This document shows, in pieces, positions 53,458 to 62,967 of a stretch of 64,000 nucleotides of DNA. Every line of letters begins with the position of its first letter. Position 1 is the first letter of the stretch. Source of the DNA: Pedobacter nutrimenti. Lineage in GTDB: Bacteria; Bacteroidota; Bacteroidia; Sphingobacteriales; Sphingobacteriaceae. A program made the translations under genes and the position numbers. The notes below the pieces were generated by a model, which saw only the letters and a list, made by a program, of their open reading frames with translations, searched no databases and had not been told where the DNA came from. The stretch lies in NCBI RefSeq assembly GCF_003208655.1, contig NZ_QKLU01000005.1, positions 340,889 to 404,888 of the forward strand, given 5' to 3'.

Positions 53458-54966
53458 ATGAAGAAACTGATACTGGCCCTGGGCTGTATATTTAGTCTTT
53501 CCGCTGCCAGCGCTCAAAACCAACTGCTGTTTCAGGAAAAATTTGAACATCCTGCAGCTTATGAAAGCGCAGCGGGGGTTAAGGGCATGGCACTGAACCT
53601 GACGGCGACTGCAAAGAAAAGAAAGCCGATAAAAACGGAACTGTTGAGCATGCCGGCCTCAGGTTCCTTTACCACGGTGGTCTGGACTAAAGCAGCTCAG
53701 ATAGATGATGAAGCTTATATTTTGTTATCAAATAAGAAAGAAAAAACAGACAGTACACAGACCGTTTGGGAATTGGGGAAACAGGCAACGGGGGCCTGGT
53801 ATTGGAGTGCCATGCATGGTAAAAGCAAATATGAGTATCGGCCTACTTTACGCAGACAGCCTATTAATGATGGAAACTGGCACCAGCTTGCTTTTACTTT
53901 CAACAAAGAGAAAAAAGAGGTCCGGTTATATTACGATGGAAAGAACGTGGCCGTTTATTTTACGCCTGAATTGAGCGATATGCTAACAAAACAGACGCAG
54001 CTGACCATTGGCGGTACTTCAAGTGGTGACCTGAGTGAGTGGGAAACCTATAATGGGATGGTTGATGAACTTGTGGTGTACAATAATAGCTGGGATGCCT
54101 CCCAAGTGATGAGTTCGTATTTTTCCGTTAGTGGCCGCCCATTAAAAAAAGAAAGGGCGAGGGTACCTGCACAGTTAAAAGTAATGAACTATAACATTTG
54201 GCACGGGGGGCGTGAGACCGGAAAGTATGTTGGTCCGGGCCGCATTACCGAAGTAATTAAAGAATCAGGTGCAGATGTCATTTCTATGCAGGAGACCTAT
54301 GGTTCAGGCGCCCGCATTGCGGATGAACTGGGTTATTATTTTTACCTCCGAAGTACCAATCTTTCCATTATGAGCCGTTATCCAATTGGAGAAACAATTA
54401 TCGGTATCCAGTCTTTTTACAATGGAGGGGCCCATATTAACCTGGGTGCAGGAAAAAAGGTACTGTTTATAACCAATTGGCTTAATTATCCCTTTGACTA
54501 TTGGGACGATCTGGAAAAAAATGTGGCCATAGACAGTGCTTCCTGGATGGAACAGCAAAAAAAGGAAAATGCAGGAAGGCTGAAGCAGATCCTGGAAGGT
54601 GTAAAAGGAGATATTGCCAATGATATCCCAGTGATTTTTTGCGGGGATTTTAACACAGGTTCCCATCTGGATTGGACCAAGGCGACTAAACATCTAAACA
54701 AGGGACATATTATGCCTTTTCCGACAGGTATTTTAATGGAAAATGCCGGATTTAAAGATTCGTTTCGCGTGCTGTACCCAGATCCCTTAAAAAATAGGGG
54801 AATTACCTGGAGTCCTCAGTTCAAGCAATATTTTAAGGACCGGATTGATTATATCTATTACAAGGGAAATGGGCTTGTACCCCTGGCATCAAAAGTATTT
54901 GATACCCATAAGATATGGTATCCCTCAGATCATGGAGCGGTTATGACGACTTTTAGGTTAAAATGA
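53458..54966 (+). CDS. Secreted LamG-like plus endonuclease/exonuclease/phosphatase protein
   Basis: About 502 residues from MKKL at 53458 (four more codons are possible). Signal peptide ends SAASAQ. A LamG/concanavalin-like domain spans about 45-215 (GNWHQLAFTFNKEKKEVRLYY, YNGMVDELVVYN). The EEP domain spans about 230-500: MNYNIWHGG, QETYG, the catalytic GDFN, RIDYIYY, and SDHGAVMT with the final His. EEP enzymes cleave phosphoesters in nucleic acids, phospholipids or inositol phosphates. Export plus a carbohydrate-binding-like domain point to an extracellular or surface target (inference). Confidence 0.85.
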   Translation: MKKLILALGCIFSLSAASAQNQLLFQEKFEHPAAYESAAGVKGMALNLTATAKKRKPIKTELLSMPASGSFTTVVWTKAAQIDDEAYILLSNKKEKTDSTQTVWELGKQATGAWYWSAMHGKSKYEYRPTLRRQPINDGNWHQLAFTFNKEKKEVRLYYDGKNVAVYFTPELSDMLTKQTQLTIGGTSSGDLSEWETYNGMVDELVVYNNSWDASQVMSSYFSVSGRPLKKERARVPAQLKVMNYNIWHGGRETGKYVGPGRITEVIKESGADVISMQETYGSGARIADELGYYFYLRSTNLSIMSRYPIGETIIGIQSFYNGGAHINLGAGKKVLFITNWLNYPFDYWDDLEKNVAIDSASWMEQQKKENAGRLKQILEGVKGDIANDIPVIFCGDFNTGSHLDWTKATKHLNKGHIMPFPTGILMENAGFKDSFRVLYPDPLKNRGITWSPQFKQYFKDRIDYIYYKGNGLVPLASKVFDTHKIWYPSDHGAVMTTFRLK

Positions 54967-54996
54967 TTAAATTAACAGTAATAAAATACTGAAGGG

Positions 54997-56109
54997 ATGA
55001 AAAAAATACTTTATTTAATGGTGGTTTTTCCTCTAATGGTTTTTGCGCAGAAAAACCAAAGCCAATTGTCAAAAACCAATGGCATTTTATATACCATGCC
55101 CGAAGAATCTGAGCCCCATGAAGGTACCTGGCTTCAATGGCCTCATGAATATCAATATGGTGAAACCTATTCAAACAGGCTTGATGAGACATGGATAGCC
55201 ATGACTGAAGCATTGGTAAGGAGTGAAAAGGTACACATCATTGCCTATGATGAGGATGAAAAAGAGAAAATTGAAGAAATGCTGCATGAAGCGAATGTTT
55301 CTTTAGCAAATGTAGATTTTTACATTTTTCCCACCGATGATTTTTGGGTTAGGGATAACGGGCCAATTTATGTGAGGGATAGAGCAGGTAAATTGCTTAT
55401 TGAAGACTGGGGCTTTAATGGTTGGGGGAAAAAAGCCGCTTTTACCAATTGTAACGCGATACCATCAAAGATTTCTAGCGCTCAGGGGAAAACACGGGTC
55501 GACTTAAATTCAGTAATGATCAACGAAGGAGGGGCAGTTGAAATTGATGGGAACGGAACTTTACTGACCACCAAAAGTGCTGTTTTAAATTCCAACAGAA
55601 ACCCGGGAATGTCTCAAGCACAAGCCGAGGCTATTTTTAGAAAATACCTTGGTGTAACTCATTTTATCTGGTTAAATGGCAAGGCGGGACTGGAAATAAC
55701 CGATATGCATATAGATGGTTTTGCGCGCTTTGGAAATTCAAGCACTCTGGTCACCATGTCGGAAGATGATCTGGCGGACTGGCAGGTACCTGATGATGAT
55801 ATTGATAAACTTTATCAGGCTAAAAACAAATCAGGGAAACCTTATCGGATCGTGAAGCTGCCCCTGACAAAAAATGCAGTGACAACAGCCTATGGAAAAG
55901 AACTTGGCTACAAAGGTTCTTATGTGAATTATTATATTGCCAATAAGGTCGTTTTGGTTCCAAACTACCACGATGTTAATGATGCGGTAGCTAATGCCAT
56001 CATTCAAAAATTATATCCCACAAAAGAGGTAGTGGGTATTGACGTAAGAAATTTATATGCAAATGGTGGCATGATCCATTGTGTAACACAACAGCAACCT
56101 AAACAATAG
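54997..56109 (+). CDS. Secreted agmatine deiminase/peptidylarginine deiminase-family protein
   Basis: 370 residues. Signal peptide ends MVFAQ. Guanidino-group-modifying fold: MPEESEPHEGTWLQWP, WVRDNGPIYV, TDMHIDGFARF and the nucleophile in GGMIHCVTQQQP (C362). The overall order matches agmatine deiminase, which makes N-carbamoylputrescine, but agmatine deiminases are normally cytosolic while this one is exported, as are porphyromonad peptidylarginine deiminases. Substrate is therefore open. It starts 30 bases after the EEP gene and may be cotranscribed. The mnmE relic follows. Confidence 0.85.
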   Translation: MKKILYLMVVFPLMVFAQKNQSQLSKTNGILYTMPEESEPHEGTWLQWPHEYQYGETYSNRLDETWIAMTEALVRSEKVHIIAYDEDEKEKIEEMLHEANVSLANVDFYIFPTDDFWVRDNGPIYVRDRAGKLLIEDWGFNGWGKKAAFTNCNAIPSKISSAQGKTRVDLNSVMINEGGAVEIDGNGTLLTTKSAVLNSNRNPGMSQAQAEAIFRKYLGVTHFIWLNGKAGLEITDMHIDGFARFGNSSTLVTMSEDDLADWQVPDDDIDKLYQAKNKSGKPYRIVKLPLTKNAVTTAYGKELGYKGSYVNYYIANKVVLVPNYHDVNDAVANAIIQKLYPTKEVVGIDVRNLYANGGMIHCVTQQQPKQ

Positions 56110-56151
56110 ACCATAGGCTGTTTAGAAATTAATCACTTGTTTGTTTTTGAT

Positions 56152-56294
56152 AAATCCGATTTTTTATCGATGGATATTAAACTGGCGCTTTATGATTTAG
56201 GGGAGGGGATCATGGATGACTTGCTGGAGAATATTTTTAGATCCTTTTGTATTGGGAGATGGACGGGCAAACTGACGCAAATCACTTCAAAGTA
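56152..56294 (+). pseudogene. Decayed second copy of the mnmE 3' end
   Basis: Reads SDFLSMDIKLALYDLGEG, then DDLLENIFRSFCIG. The true mnmE has SDFLSMDIKQALYYLGEI, TDDLLENIFSKFCIGK. About 12 bases are missing between the two blocks, and the stop codon has become TGG. Similarity continues past the stop (gcaaact.acgca, ataacaatata at 56284-56294). Same orientation as mnmE, 24 kb away. No start, so not a gene. Confidence 0.85.
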
Positions 56295-56313
56295 TAACAA
56301 TATAGCGAACTAA

Positions 56314-56805
56314 CTAAGGCTTAACATTCATTGTATAGCTGATTGGATAATTATCTTTTTCCACACTAAGAAGGACCCCTCTTTGTTTCGTATTGAATTG
56401 CGAATAATGAATAGAAATCGTATCACCAACTTCAAGGGGGTAAGTGATATTTGCATAGGTTAGGTCAAACCTTTCCGGACCAAAAAACAAAATCATTTCT
56501 TCTGCAGGTGGTTCCTTTTGAGTGATTCTACCCCTTAGTACCATTTTTTGATGATGTAACGAGCGCCTAATTTTGCGGATACTGTAAAAAGCAGATAGGT
56601 TATAAGAAAGGACAAGGATAAGGAAAATGTAAAAATAGACTAATCCCCAAAAAAATATTAAAACCAACAGCGGTAACAGCAAAACATTTATCTGGTAATG
56701 ATTCCTTATCGTCTTTTCAATGACCAATTTGTCTTTTTCCGTTAAAGGTGAAAAAATTGTGGTATAGTACTTATTTAAGTTTTCGTTAGACTGATCAGGC
56801 ATCAT
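56314..56805 (-). CDS. Membrane protein of unknown function
   Basis: 163 residues. N-terminal cytosolic segment (LTEKDKLVIEKTIRNHYQ), two adjacent hydrophobic helices at about 40-72 (INVLLLPLLVLIFFWGLVYF), then a soluble beta domain (GRITQKEPPAEEMILFFG, YPLEVGDTISIHYSQF). No family recognised. First gene to the right of the mnmE relic. Confidence 0.6.
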   Translation of the reverse strand: MMPDQSNENLNKYYTTIFSPLTEKDKLVIEKTIRNHYQINVLLLPLLVLIFFWGLVYFYIFLILVLSYNLSAFYSIRKIRRSLHHQKMVLRGRITQKEPPAEEMILFFGPERFDLTYANITYPLEVGDTISIHYSQFNTKQRGVLLSVEKDNYPISYTMNVKP

Positions 56806-56994
56806 GTAATCTCCTGTTTTTCATTACTAAAATTAAGTATTTTTCGATCACTCATCTTTTTTATGCTGACTTTAAACAAAAACCCATAACAGACATGCTA
56901 AGCAAAAGATCTGTGGCTTAATGTTTTTGTCGTAAAGTAGGGGTAAGAGCGGACTTAGATGTCATATGGAGGATATAAAAAACTGAAATTCAAA

Positions 56995-58128
56995 ATGAAA
57001 ACCTCCCCCTTTTATTACGTTATTCTTGTTTTATTCCTGATTGTTTGTGGTTGCAAAAAGTCAGAACAACCAAAACCAGAAAGTAAAAAATTCTATGAAA
57101 TCGAAGCCTATCTTCAGACTGTCAGTGAAACCGTACCGGGTCTTTCGATAGCGATAACCAATGGTCCAGACATAGTCTACACCAAATCATTTGGCTTTAG
57201 CAACGTTCAAAGTAAAGAGAAACTTACCCCGCTGAGTACTTATCATGTTGCATCTGTATCCAAAACATTCACCGCTACGGCAGTGATGCAGCTCGCTGAA
57301 AAAGGTAAAATTGATATTGATAAACCCTTAATTACTTATCTCCCTTATTTTAAATTGAAGGATATACGGTATAAAGCAATAACAATTAAACAAATGCTCA
57401 ACCATACTTCCGGAATGCTGGACATCTCTAATGCTGATGATGAAAAATATTACGACTGGGATAAGGCTATTGCCGATGAAGGTGCATTGGAACGTTATAC
57501 GCGAAGCTTAGCTGATTCAGCAATGCAGAGTGGCCCGGGCCTTGAGTATCACTACAGCAATATCGCATATGACGTATTGGGGGATCTGATTGCCAAGGTT
57601 TCTGGAATGCCCTTTGAAAAATATGTAAAGGACAATATCCTTAGCCCACTGGAAATGAACGAAAGCAGCTTTTATTATCCCGAAATTAAAAAAGATTTGC
57701 GCACTTCTCCACATACGGGCAACCCGCCTGTTTTGAGAGCGGTATATCCATACAATAGAATGCACGCACCAAGTTCGACGTTAAACTCAAACGTTTTGGA
57801 ACTCTCTCATTGGGCAATCGCCAATTTGTATGAAGGTAAATATAAAAACAGGCAGATCATTTCTTCTGCTACTTTTTCAAAAATGGTCAGCCCTACAATT
57901 CATGTTCCTGATTTTAATGCAGATATGGGCTTGAGCTGGTTTATCCTCCCTTATAAAGGTTATAAAACGTATTTACATGATGGTGGCGACATTGGCTATA
58001 GAAGTATGTTGGCACTGGTTCCTGAAAAGAAAATAGGAGTTGTACTGCTCAGCAATACAGATCAGGTTGATATTGAAATGGTATACTTCAAAGTATTGGA
58101 TATTTTATTGGCTGCAACAAATCCATAA
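56995..58128 (+). CDS. Beta-lactamase-family serine hydrolase, lipoprotein
   Basis: 377 residues from ATG at 56995; 12 upstream codons would place charged residues before the signal and are unlikely. Lipobox LIVC (C18) marks a lipoprotein. The class C/penicillin-binding fold has SVSK (S87, K90), YSN (Y187) and a C-terminal HDGGDIG in place of KTG. It should hydrolyse or transfer esters or peptides at the cell surface; true beta-lactamase activity is not implied. Single gene. Confidence 0.85.
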   Translation: MKTSPFYYVILVLFLIVCGCKKSEQPKPESKKFYEIEAYLQTVSETVPGLSIAITNGPDIVYTKSFGFSNVQSKEKLTPLSTYHVASVSKTFTATAVMQLAEKGKIDIDKPLITYLPYFKLKDIRYKAITIKQMLNHTSGMLDISNADDEKYYDWDKAIADEGALERYTRSLADSAMQSGPGLEYHYSNIAYDVLGDLIAKVSGMPFEKYVKDNILSPLEMNESSFYYPEIKKDLRTSPHTGNPPVLRAVYPYNRMHAPSSTLNSNVLELSHWAIANLYEGKYKNRQIISSATFSKMVSPTIHVPDFNADMGLSWFILPYKGYKTYLHDGGDIGYRSMLALVPEKKIGVVLLSNTDQVDIEMVYFKVLDILLAATNP

Positions 58129-58210
58129 ATCCTAATGCTTTAACATCCATTGGTGCTCGCCAGGCCTTCGTTTTCAGTTGCAGTGTTTATTCATAAGCCC
58201 ATTAATCTGT

Positions 58211-59113
58211 TTAATCGATCTTATATTTCTTTTTGACAGTTGTTACTGTTTGATCGTCTGTAACAGGTACGTTGACCTGGCTTCCAAAAATCTGGTAATG
58301 GTATTTAATAGAATAAATCCGGTCTATCAACATTTTTAATGGTACAACCTGCAATTCTTTTTCTTGAACAGCTTTACTGACATCGGGCAAATATTTTTCC
58401 ATCATTTGTATATTGGAATGTTGAATGACCACCCACATGACGCTTTCATATTCTTTTCCCACATAAGATTTTCCTATATATGTTTTATAAACAGCATAAA
58501 GTGAATCAACAAGATGTTGATTTTTAAGATCAAACGGATTTTGTTTGACCGCATCAAAAGGTGTTGTAGATCTGAATTTCTGGTCGTTTACCTGCATCAA
58601 GGAAAATAACGATACAAGCTTTTCATCCAATTGATTGTCCTTCGCATATTGCTTGGGATCCAACTGTTTGGTGCTGCTGTTGTGGGGTAGGGAGCACTTG
58701 GCATAAAAAGCCAAAAATGTTTCGGGGATTGTTTTTTCGAGGTTTGGAGAACCGCCGAAGGCCTTTACATAAGAACAGACCGCATCCGCATCTAAAGTAA
58801 TGGCCTTTTTAAATGCGATTTCGATATTTACAGCGGGCTCCTTTAGCCTAACAAAAGCTCCCGTAATGTTCCAGTAGTCGGCAACATTTAATTTTTCGGA
58901 ACCTGCCTTTGTACTGGACTTGGTTTCCCCTAATATGCGTAAAGCTAAATTATATTGGTCGTCGGTTACGCCGGCCCTTTTTATGGGAACAAAAGTTAAA
59001 ATGGCTTGATCGAAGGTTTGATCGTTGAAAACATAGTCAGGTTTTTCTGTCTGGCAATAGCACAGAGTGTTCGCCAACAGTGTCATAAAAAATAATTGAA
59101 TTACTTTTTTCAT
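58211..59113 (-). CDS. Secreted DUF6624-like protein
   Basis: 300 residues with a signal peptide ending LCYCQ. The C-terminal part ESVMWVVIQHSNIQMMEKYL, LKMLIDRIYSIKYHYQIFGSQV follows the DUF6624 pattern (QH near the middle, DR..., GTQ-like ending). The N-terminal part (LALRILGETKSSTKAG, IEIAFKKAITLDADAVC) looks like a helical repeat. Function unknown. It stands between two serine hydrolases, the second on the same strand. Confidence 0.7.
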   Translation of the reverse strand: MKKVIQLFFMTLLANTLCYCQTEKPDYVFNDQTFDQAILTFVPIKRAGVTDDQYNLALRILGETKSSTKAGSEKLNVADYWNITGAFVRLKEPAVNIEIAFKKAITLDADAVCSYVKAFGGSPNLEKTIPETFLAFYAKCSLPHNSSTKQLDPKQYAKDNQLDEKLVSLFSLMQVNDQKFRSTTPFDAVKQNPFDLKNQHLVDSLYAVYKTYIGKSYVGKEYESVMWVVIQHSNIQMMEKYLPDVSKAVQEKELQVVPLKMLIDRIYSIKYHYQIFGSQVNVPVTDDQTVTTVKKKYKID

Positions 59114-59248
59114 ACGATGTAAAAATTACACTAAAATACTCAATACCTGTTTAATAAAACTGTATTTCTCAGCCAGTAGGATGTTTTACAAATTGAAATC
59201 CTGACGGGTTGTCCAAAAGAAGGTTTCCAGTATTTCTGAAAGCACTCT

Positions 59249-60829
59249 TTACAGGGCATTCATTTCTTTAATCACCTCAAGAATGCTATTGTCACGGGCG
59301 TATTGCAGCTTCATATCATTAATGGCTTTCCAATAGTATGTACGTCCTTCTTGCGTTTTGCCTTGACCCAAGAGTATCTGTCCGGCTTTACGGGCTGCTT
59401 GCGCGGATAGCTGCCAAAATTCGAAGCCTTTAGCATCTGCGAGCTTAAGGTAATATTCCAGCGCTTTGGTACTTTTACCCAAAGACTGGTAATAATTGCC
59501 CAAGTCGGTCAGGACATATGGCTGCACATGTCCATAAACCCGGTAAGCCTCGGCCAGCTGATCGGTCAGCTGATAAAAGGACGGTTCGCGCAGATCAGTA
59601 AGCAAATAGGTCAGGCCCGGATCATAACGCCGAAAGCGTTCCGGGTATGCTTTGGCCAATTGCGCAATGATTTTTGTTGCCTCATCCTTGTACAATCCTG
59701 TTCTTTTCTCTGTATAGCGTAAACACAGCGCCTTACCAATAAGTTTTTCCGGCTCAAGCTGCTGTTTTGCCTGAGCATCTTTGTTGAATATAAAATGCTC
59801 CAGAAAGGCCGCTGCAAAAGGCGATTCCCAAATCTGTCCGGCACCCAACCTCAACGCTTCTGAAGGGGCGTTGGAATTGGCCAGGAAAATAAAAGTATAG
59901 CCTGTTTCCGGTACCCTGATAAAAAGCGCTGCATAATCATCTGCCTGTCCATAATGCCAGTGGAGCTTTTTGCCGGCGAATGTCTCGCTGAACCAGCCAA
60001 GCCCATATGGGCTTAACGAGCCATCGTTCAGTACTGTCGCTGAGGTCATCTTTTGATAACTGTCCTGGCTCAGGAGTGTATGTTTGTCATAGCTGTTGGT
60101 ATATTTGACCAGGTCACCGATGGTTGAAAGCAAACCCCCAGAAGGGAATGCCCTTGTCCAACGCTTATAATTGACGGTGTTCTCCATAAAACGTTTACTT
60201 ACCTGGTCATAAACATAGGGTTTGGCGATATGCCTGAACAGTGTATCTGTACGGTCTTTTGGAAAACCAAAAATGGTATGGTCCAAGCCCAGTGGGCTTA
60301 GCACCCGTTTTTGCAGCTCCAGTTGGTAGGCATCAACTTCGGGTGTATGATTGCCTGCGGTTTCAAAAAGCCCGTACATATAGTTAAAGCGCGAGCCGTT
60401 GTAAACGAAGGAGTTTCCAGGGCCGTCTTCAGAAGTCTGGGACAGAAAGTGTCTGAGACGGGTATTCACGTCTACATTATAAGGCCAGCCGAAACCGATA
60501 TCGATATAACGGTAATGCAGCATGTAATCGTCAAGAGAGGCTTTATGTTCCTGTTCATATTGCATAACCAGGTTGGCGGTCATGGTCTTGGTCACCGAAG
60601 CAATCATAAACAGGTCATCCTCTTTCACCGGGATTTTCTTTTCAAGGTCCGAATAGCCTCCCATTTGACGGTAAACTATTTTGCCATTTTTGACTACGGC
60701 TATGCTAAAGCCCGGCAACTGCAGTATCGCTGCGGTTTGGTCCACTTGTTTTTGAAAACGGATGGTGTCCTGTGCAAATATGCAGGTAAAGGAAAACAGC
60801 AGAAGCAAGGTGAGCAGGTTCGATCGCAT
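59249..60829 (-). CDS. Secreted beta-lactamase-family serine hydrolase with helical C-terminal part
   Basis: 526 residues. Signal peptide ends CIFAQ. SVTK (S78, K81) is the nucleophile motif; YNGSRFNY supplies the Tyr; HYGQ (about 293) replaces KTG. After about residue 370 comes a helical region resembling tetratricopeptide repeats (VLTDLGNYYQSLGKSTKALEYY, AGQILLGQGKTQEGRTYY). Such fusions are seen in Bacteroidota; the repeats may bind a partner. Substrate unknown. Confidence 0.82.
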   Translation of the reverse strand: MRSNLLTLLLLFSFTCIFAQDTIRFQKQVDQTAAILQLPGFSIAVVKNGKIVYRQMGGYSDLEKKIPVKEDDLFMIASVTKTMTANLVMQYEQEHKASLDDYMLHYRYIDIGFGWPYNVDVNTRLRHFLSQTSEDGPGNSFVYNGSRFNYMYGLFETAGNHTPEVDAYQLELQKRVLSPLGLDHTIFGFPKDRTDTLFRHIAKPYVYDQVSKRFMENTVNYKRWTRAFPSGGLLSTIGDLVKYTNSYDKHTLLSQDSYQKMTSATVLNDGSLSPYGLGWFSETFAGKKLHWHYGQADDYAALFIRVPETGYTFIFLANSNAPSEALRLGAGQIWESPFAAAFLEHFIFNKDAQAKQQLEPEKLIGKALCLRYTEKRTGLYKDEATKIIAQLAKAYPERFRRYDPGLTYLLTDLREPSFYQLTDQLAEAYRVYGHVQPYVLTDLGNYYQSLGKSTKALEYYLKLADAKGFEFWQLSAQAARKAGQILLGQGKTQEGRTYYWKAINDMKLQYARDNSILEVIKEMNAL

Positions 60830-61267
60830 GTGAAATTTAATAAGCGTAAAATTATAAGACGCTTCCCATTTTCAATTGTTGCACTTTTGACCCTTGGCGA
60901 AGTTCATTTTGAACGGACGTTTTATTAGCTATGGTCTTTGAGCCAATTTATCATTGCATGTTTAAGTTAAATTAAATAGAAGTCAGGTTTCGTTGGCTGC
61001 AGATTTATAAATATATATTTTATCCACTACAGCCAGAATAGCTTCCAGTACTCGCTTTTGTGTATACCACAAATGTGCACACTATTTGCAGCCTTAAGGG
61101 GCGAAAACATGATAAACTCTAGGATCGTCCGGGTATAAGAAAAAATAATTACATTAAACATTAAATAATTGGAAAAACTAATCTTAGTTTTATGATTACT
61201 ACCTTTTGTAGAAGCTGCTCAAAAGCTATTTTCAATAAATAATCTTTTAATGTAAATAAAAAAGCAA
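60830..61267. other. Intergenic stretch with divergent promoters
   Basis: 438 bases with no supported gene; an antisense frame of the hydrolase runs into it but ends at 60928. A perfect 8-bp inverted repeat (aaaactaa / ttagtttt, 61174-61191) about 80 bases before the thioredoxin-like gene may be an operator or promoter part. Confidence 0.45.
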
Positions 61268-62503
61268 ATGAAAAAACTACTATTCTTCTTCTTACTGATT
61301 CCCCTGCTGGGTGCAGCACAGGATAAAGGAACACATTTCGAACATGGCTTAACCTGGCAGCAGGTAAAGGAAAAAGCGATGAAAGAAAATAAATATCTTC
61401 TGGTAGATTGTTTTACCACCTGGTGTGGTCCCTGCAAATACATGAGCAGTACCATTTTCCCTCAGGAAAAAGTAGGTGCTTTTTTTAATAAGAATTTTGT
61501 GAATGTGAAGGTTCAGTTCGACAAAACCCCCGGAGATAATGAAGAAGTGAAAAGCTGGTATGCCGATGCGGAGGCCATCGATAAAGAATTCAAGGTCCGG
61601 GCTTATCCTACTTTTCTGATCTTTTCACCTAAAGGGGAGCTTGTACACCGTATTGTTGGGGGAGGGGAAGCAGACCAGTTCATCGCCAGGGCAGAAAAAG
61701 CATTGCATCCGGAAACACAATATTATACCCTGCTGAAAAAATATGAAGCGGGTAAACAGTCGCCGGAAGCTTTAAAACAATTGGCGCTTATTGCAGGGGA
61801 CATGTATGATAAGGAGAATGCAGGAAAGCTGGCTGCGGCTTACCTGGATACGCAGAAAGATCTTTATACTAAAGAAAACCTGGAATTTTTGGCCAGATTT
61901 ACGCAAAGCAGTAAGAGTAAAGGGTTTCAGCTGATGTTGAAAGACCGTCAAAAGGTAGATGCAGTACTTGGAAAACAAAAAGTGAATGATGTCCTTGGAG
62001 GGATCATTCTTCAGGAGGAAGTTTACCCGTATTTAAAAAAGCCTAACGTAAATTTAGACTCGTTGGTTGCCATAGCAAAATCAAAATATCCCACTGTCGA
62101 CATCAGCCAGCAAGCGGACCTTCTGCAGGTCCAGTTTTATCAGGGGGCTGGTAACTGGCCTAAATTTCAATCGGCGGTATTATCTTACATGCGTAAGTAT
62201 GGTAAAGAAGCAAACGGAGGAATGCTGAATAGTTTTGCCTGGTCGGTTTTTGAGAACTGCAAAGATGCAGAATGTGTAGCTGAAGCCCTGAGCTGGAGTA
62301 AACGCAGTATTGAAGAGACACAGAGCAAAGAACCAGCATTTTTAGATACCTATGCCAACCTGCTTTACAAAATTGGAAAAAAGGAAGAAGCGATTTTAGC
62401 AGAGCAAAAAGCCATTGCACTGGTTTCTGAAAAGGAAAAAGGGCCTTATCAGGTTACGCTTGACAAAATGCAAAAAGGAGAGAAAACCTGGGTAGAGAAA
62501 TAA
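61268..62503 (+). CDS. Secreted thioredoxin-fold protein
   Basis: 411 residues. Signal peptide ends LLGAAQ. Thioredoxin domain at about 25-155: DCFTTWCGPCKYM holds the redox pair C53 and C56, and the cis-Pro is in VRAYPTFLIF. The remaining 250 residues are helical, ending in repeat-like AEALSWSKRSIEETQ and LYKIGKKEEAILAEQ. It probably reduces or exchanges disulfides in the periplasm. Single gene; terminator shared with the convergent DUF2200 gene. Confidence 0.87.
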   Translation: MKKLLFFFLLIPLLGAAQDKGTHFEHGLTWQQVKEKAMKENKYLLVDCFTTWCGPCKYMSSTIFPQEKVGAFFNKNFVNVKVQFDKTPGDNEEVKSWYADAEAIDKEFKVRAYPTFLIFSPKGELVHRIVGGGEADQFIARAEKALHPETQYYTLLKKYEAGKQSPEALKQLALIAGDMYDKENAGKLAAAYLDTQKDLYTKENLEFLARFTQSSKSKGFQLMLKDRQKVDAVLGKQKVNDVLGGIILQEEVYPYLKKPNVNLDSLVAIAKSKYPTVDISQQADLLQVQFYQGAGNWPKFQSAVLSYMRKYGKEANGGMLNSFAWSVFENCKDAECVAEALSWSKRSIEETQSKEPAFLDTYANLLYKIGKKEEAILAEQKAIALVSEKEKGPYQVTLDKMQKGEKTWVEK

Positions 62504-62539
62504 GATAAATTCTTTTGCATCCATTGAATTCGTCAGCGG

Positions 62540-62573
62540 AATAAAGCGCCGAAACACATTTCGGCGCTTTATT
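62540..62573. terminator. Bidirectional terminator
   Basis: 15-bp perfect stem aataaagcgccgaaa / tttcggcgctttatt with a 4-base loop, between convergent genes. Confidence 0.85.
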
Positions 62574-62604
62574 AGCTAGTCACCGATGTTCATTTAATAT
62601 CTCC

Positions 62605-62967
62605 TCAGGTCCGCAGGATCTTCTCCATCTTTTTCCCTTTTGCCAGCTCATCAACCAACTTATCCAGGTAACGTACCTGCCGCGTCAGTGGATTTTCAAT
62701 TTCCTCAATACGATAGCCGCAAATAACGCCGGTAATCAATACCGCCTTTGGATTTAGTGTAGCTGTATTAAAGAATGTTGCGAAAGTGGCTTTTTCTTCC
62801 ATCAGTGTTTGAAGTTTTTCCATACTAAATCCGGTTAGCCATTGGATGACCTGGTCTAGCTCTTCTTTTGTTCTTCCTTTCTTTTCCACTTTTGAAAGGT
62901 AGGCAGGATAGACCGAGGCAAAGGTCATTTTTGCGATGCGGTCGTTATGTGCGGGACTTTCATTCAT
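62605..62967 (-). CDS. DUF2200 family protein
   Basis: 120 residues. [21 protein letters not shown], then [18 protein letters not shown], then the C-terminal [15 protein letters not shown], the pattern of DUF2200 (PF09966). Cytosolic, function unknown. Length is normal. Confidence 0.85.
   Translation of the reverse strand: MNESPAHNDRIAKMTFASVYPAYLSKVEKKGRTKEELDQVIQWLTGFSMEKLQTLMEEKATFATFFNTATLNPKAVLITGVICGYRIEEIENPLTRQVRYLDKLVDELAKGKKMEKILRT

Noticed and set aside
60311-60928. 205-codon frame opposite the serine hydrolase
   Set aside because: Antisense to a gene with clear catalytic motifs; its own translation shows no domain.
45968-61135. Short similarity between 45985 (aacatgatgaactcta) and 61108 (aacatgataaactcta)
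   Set aside because: About 15 matching bases at two AT-rich places is within chance; no longer alignment around it.
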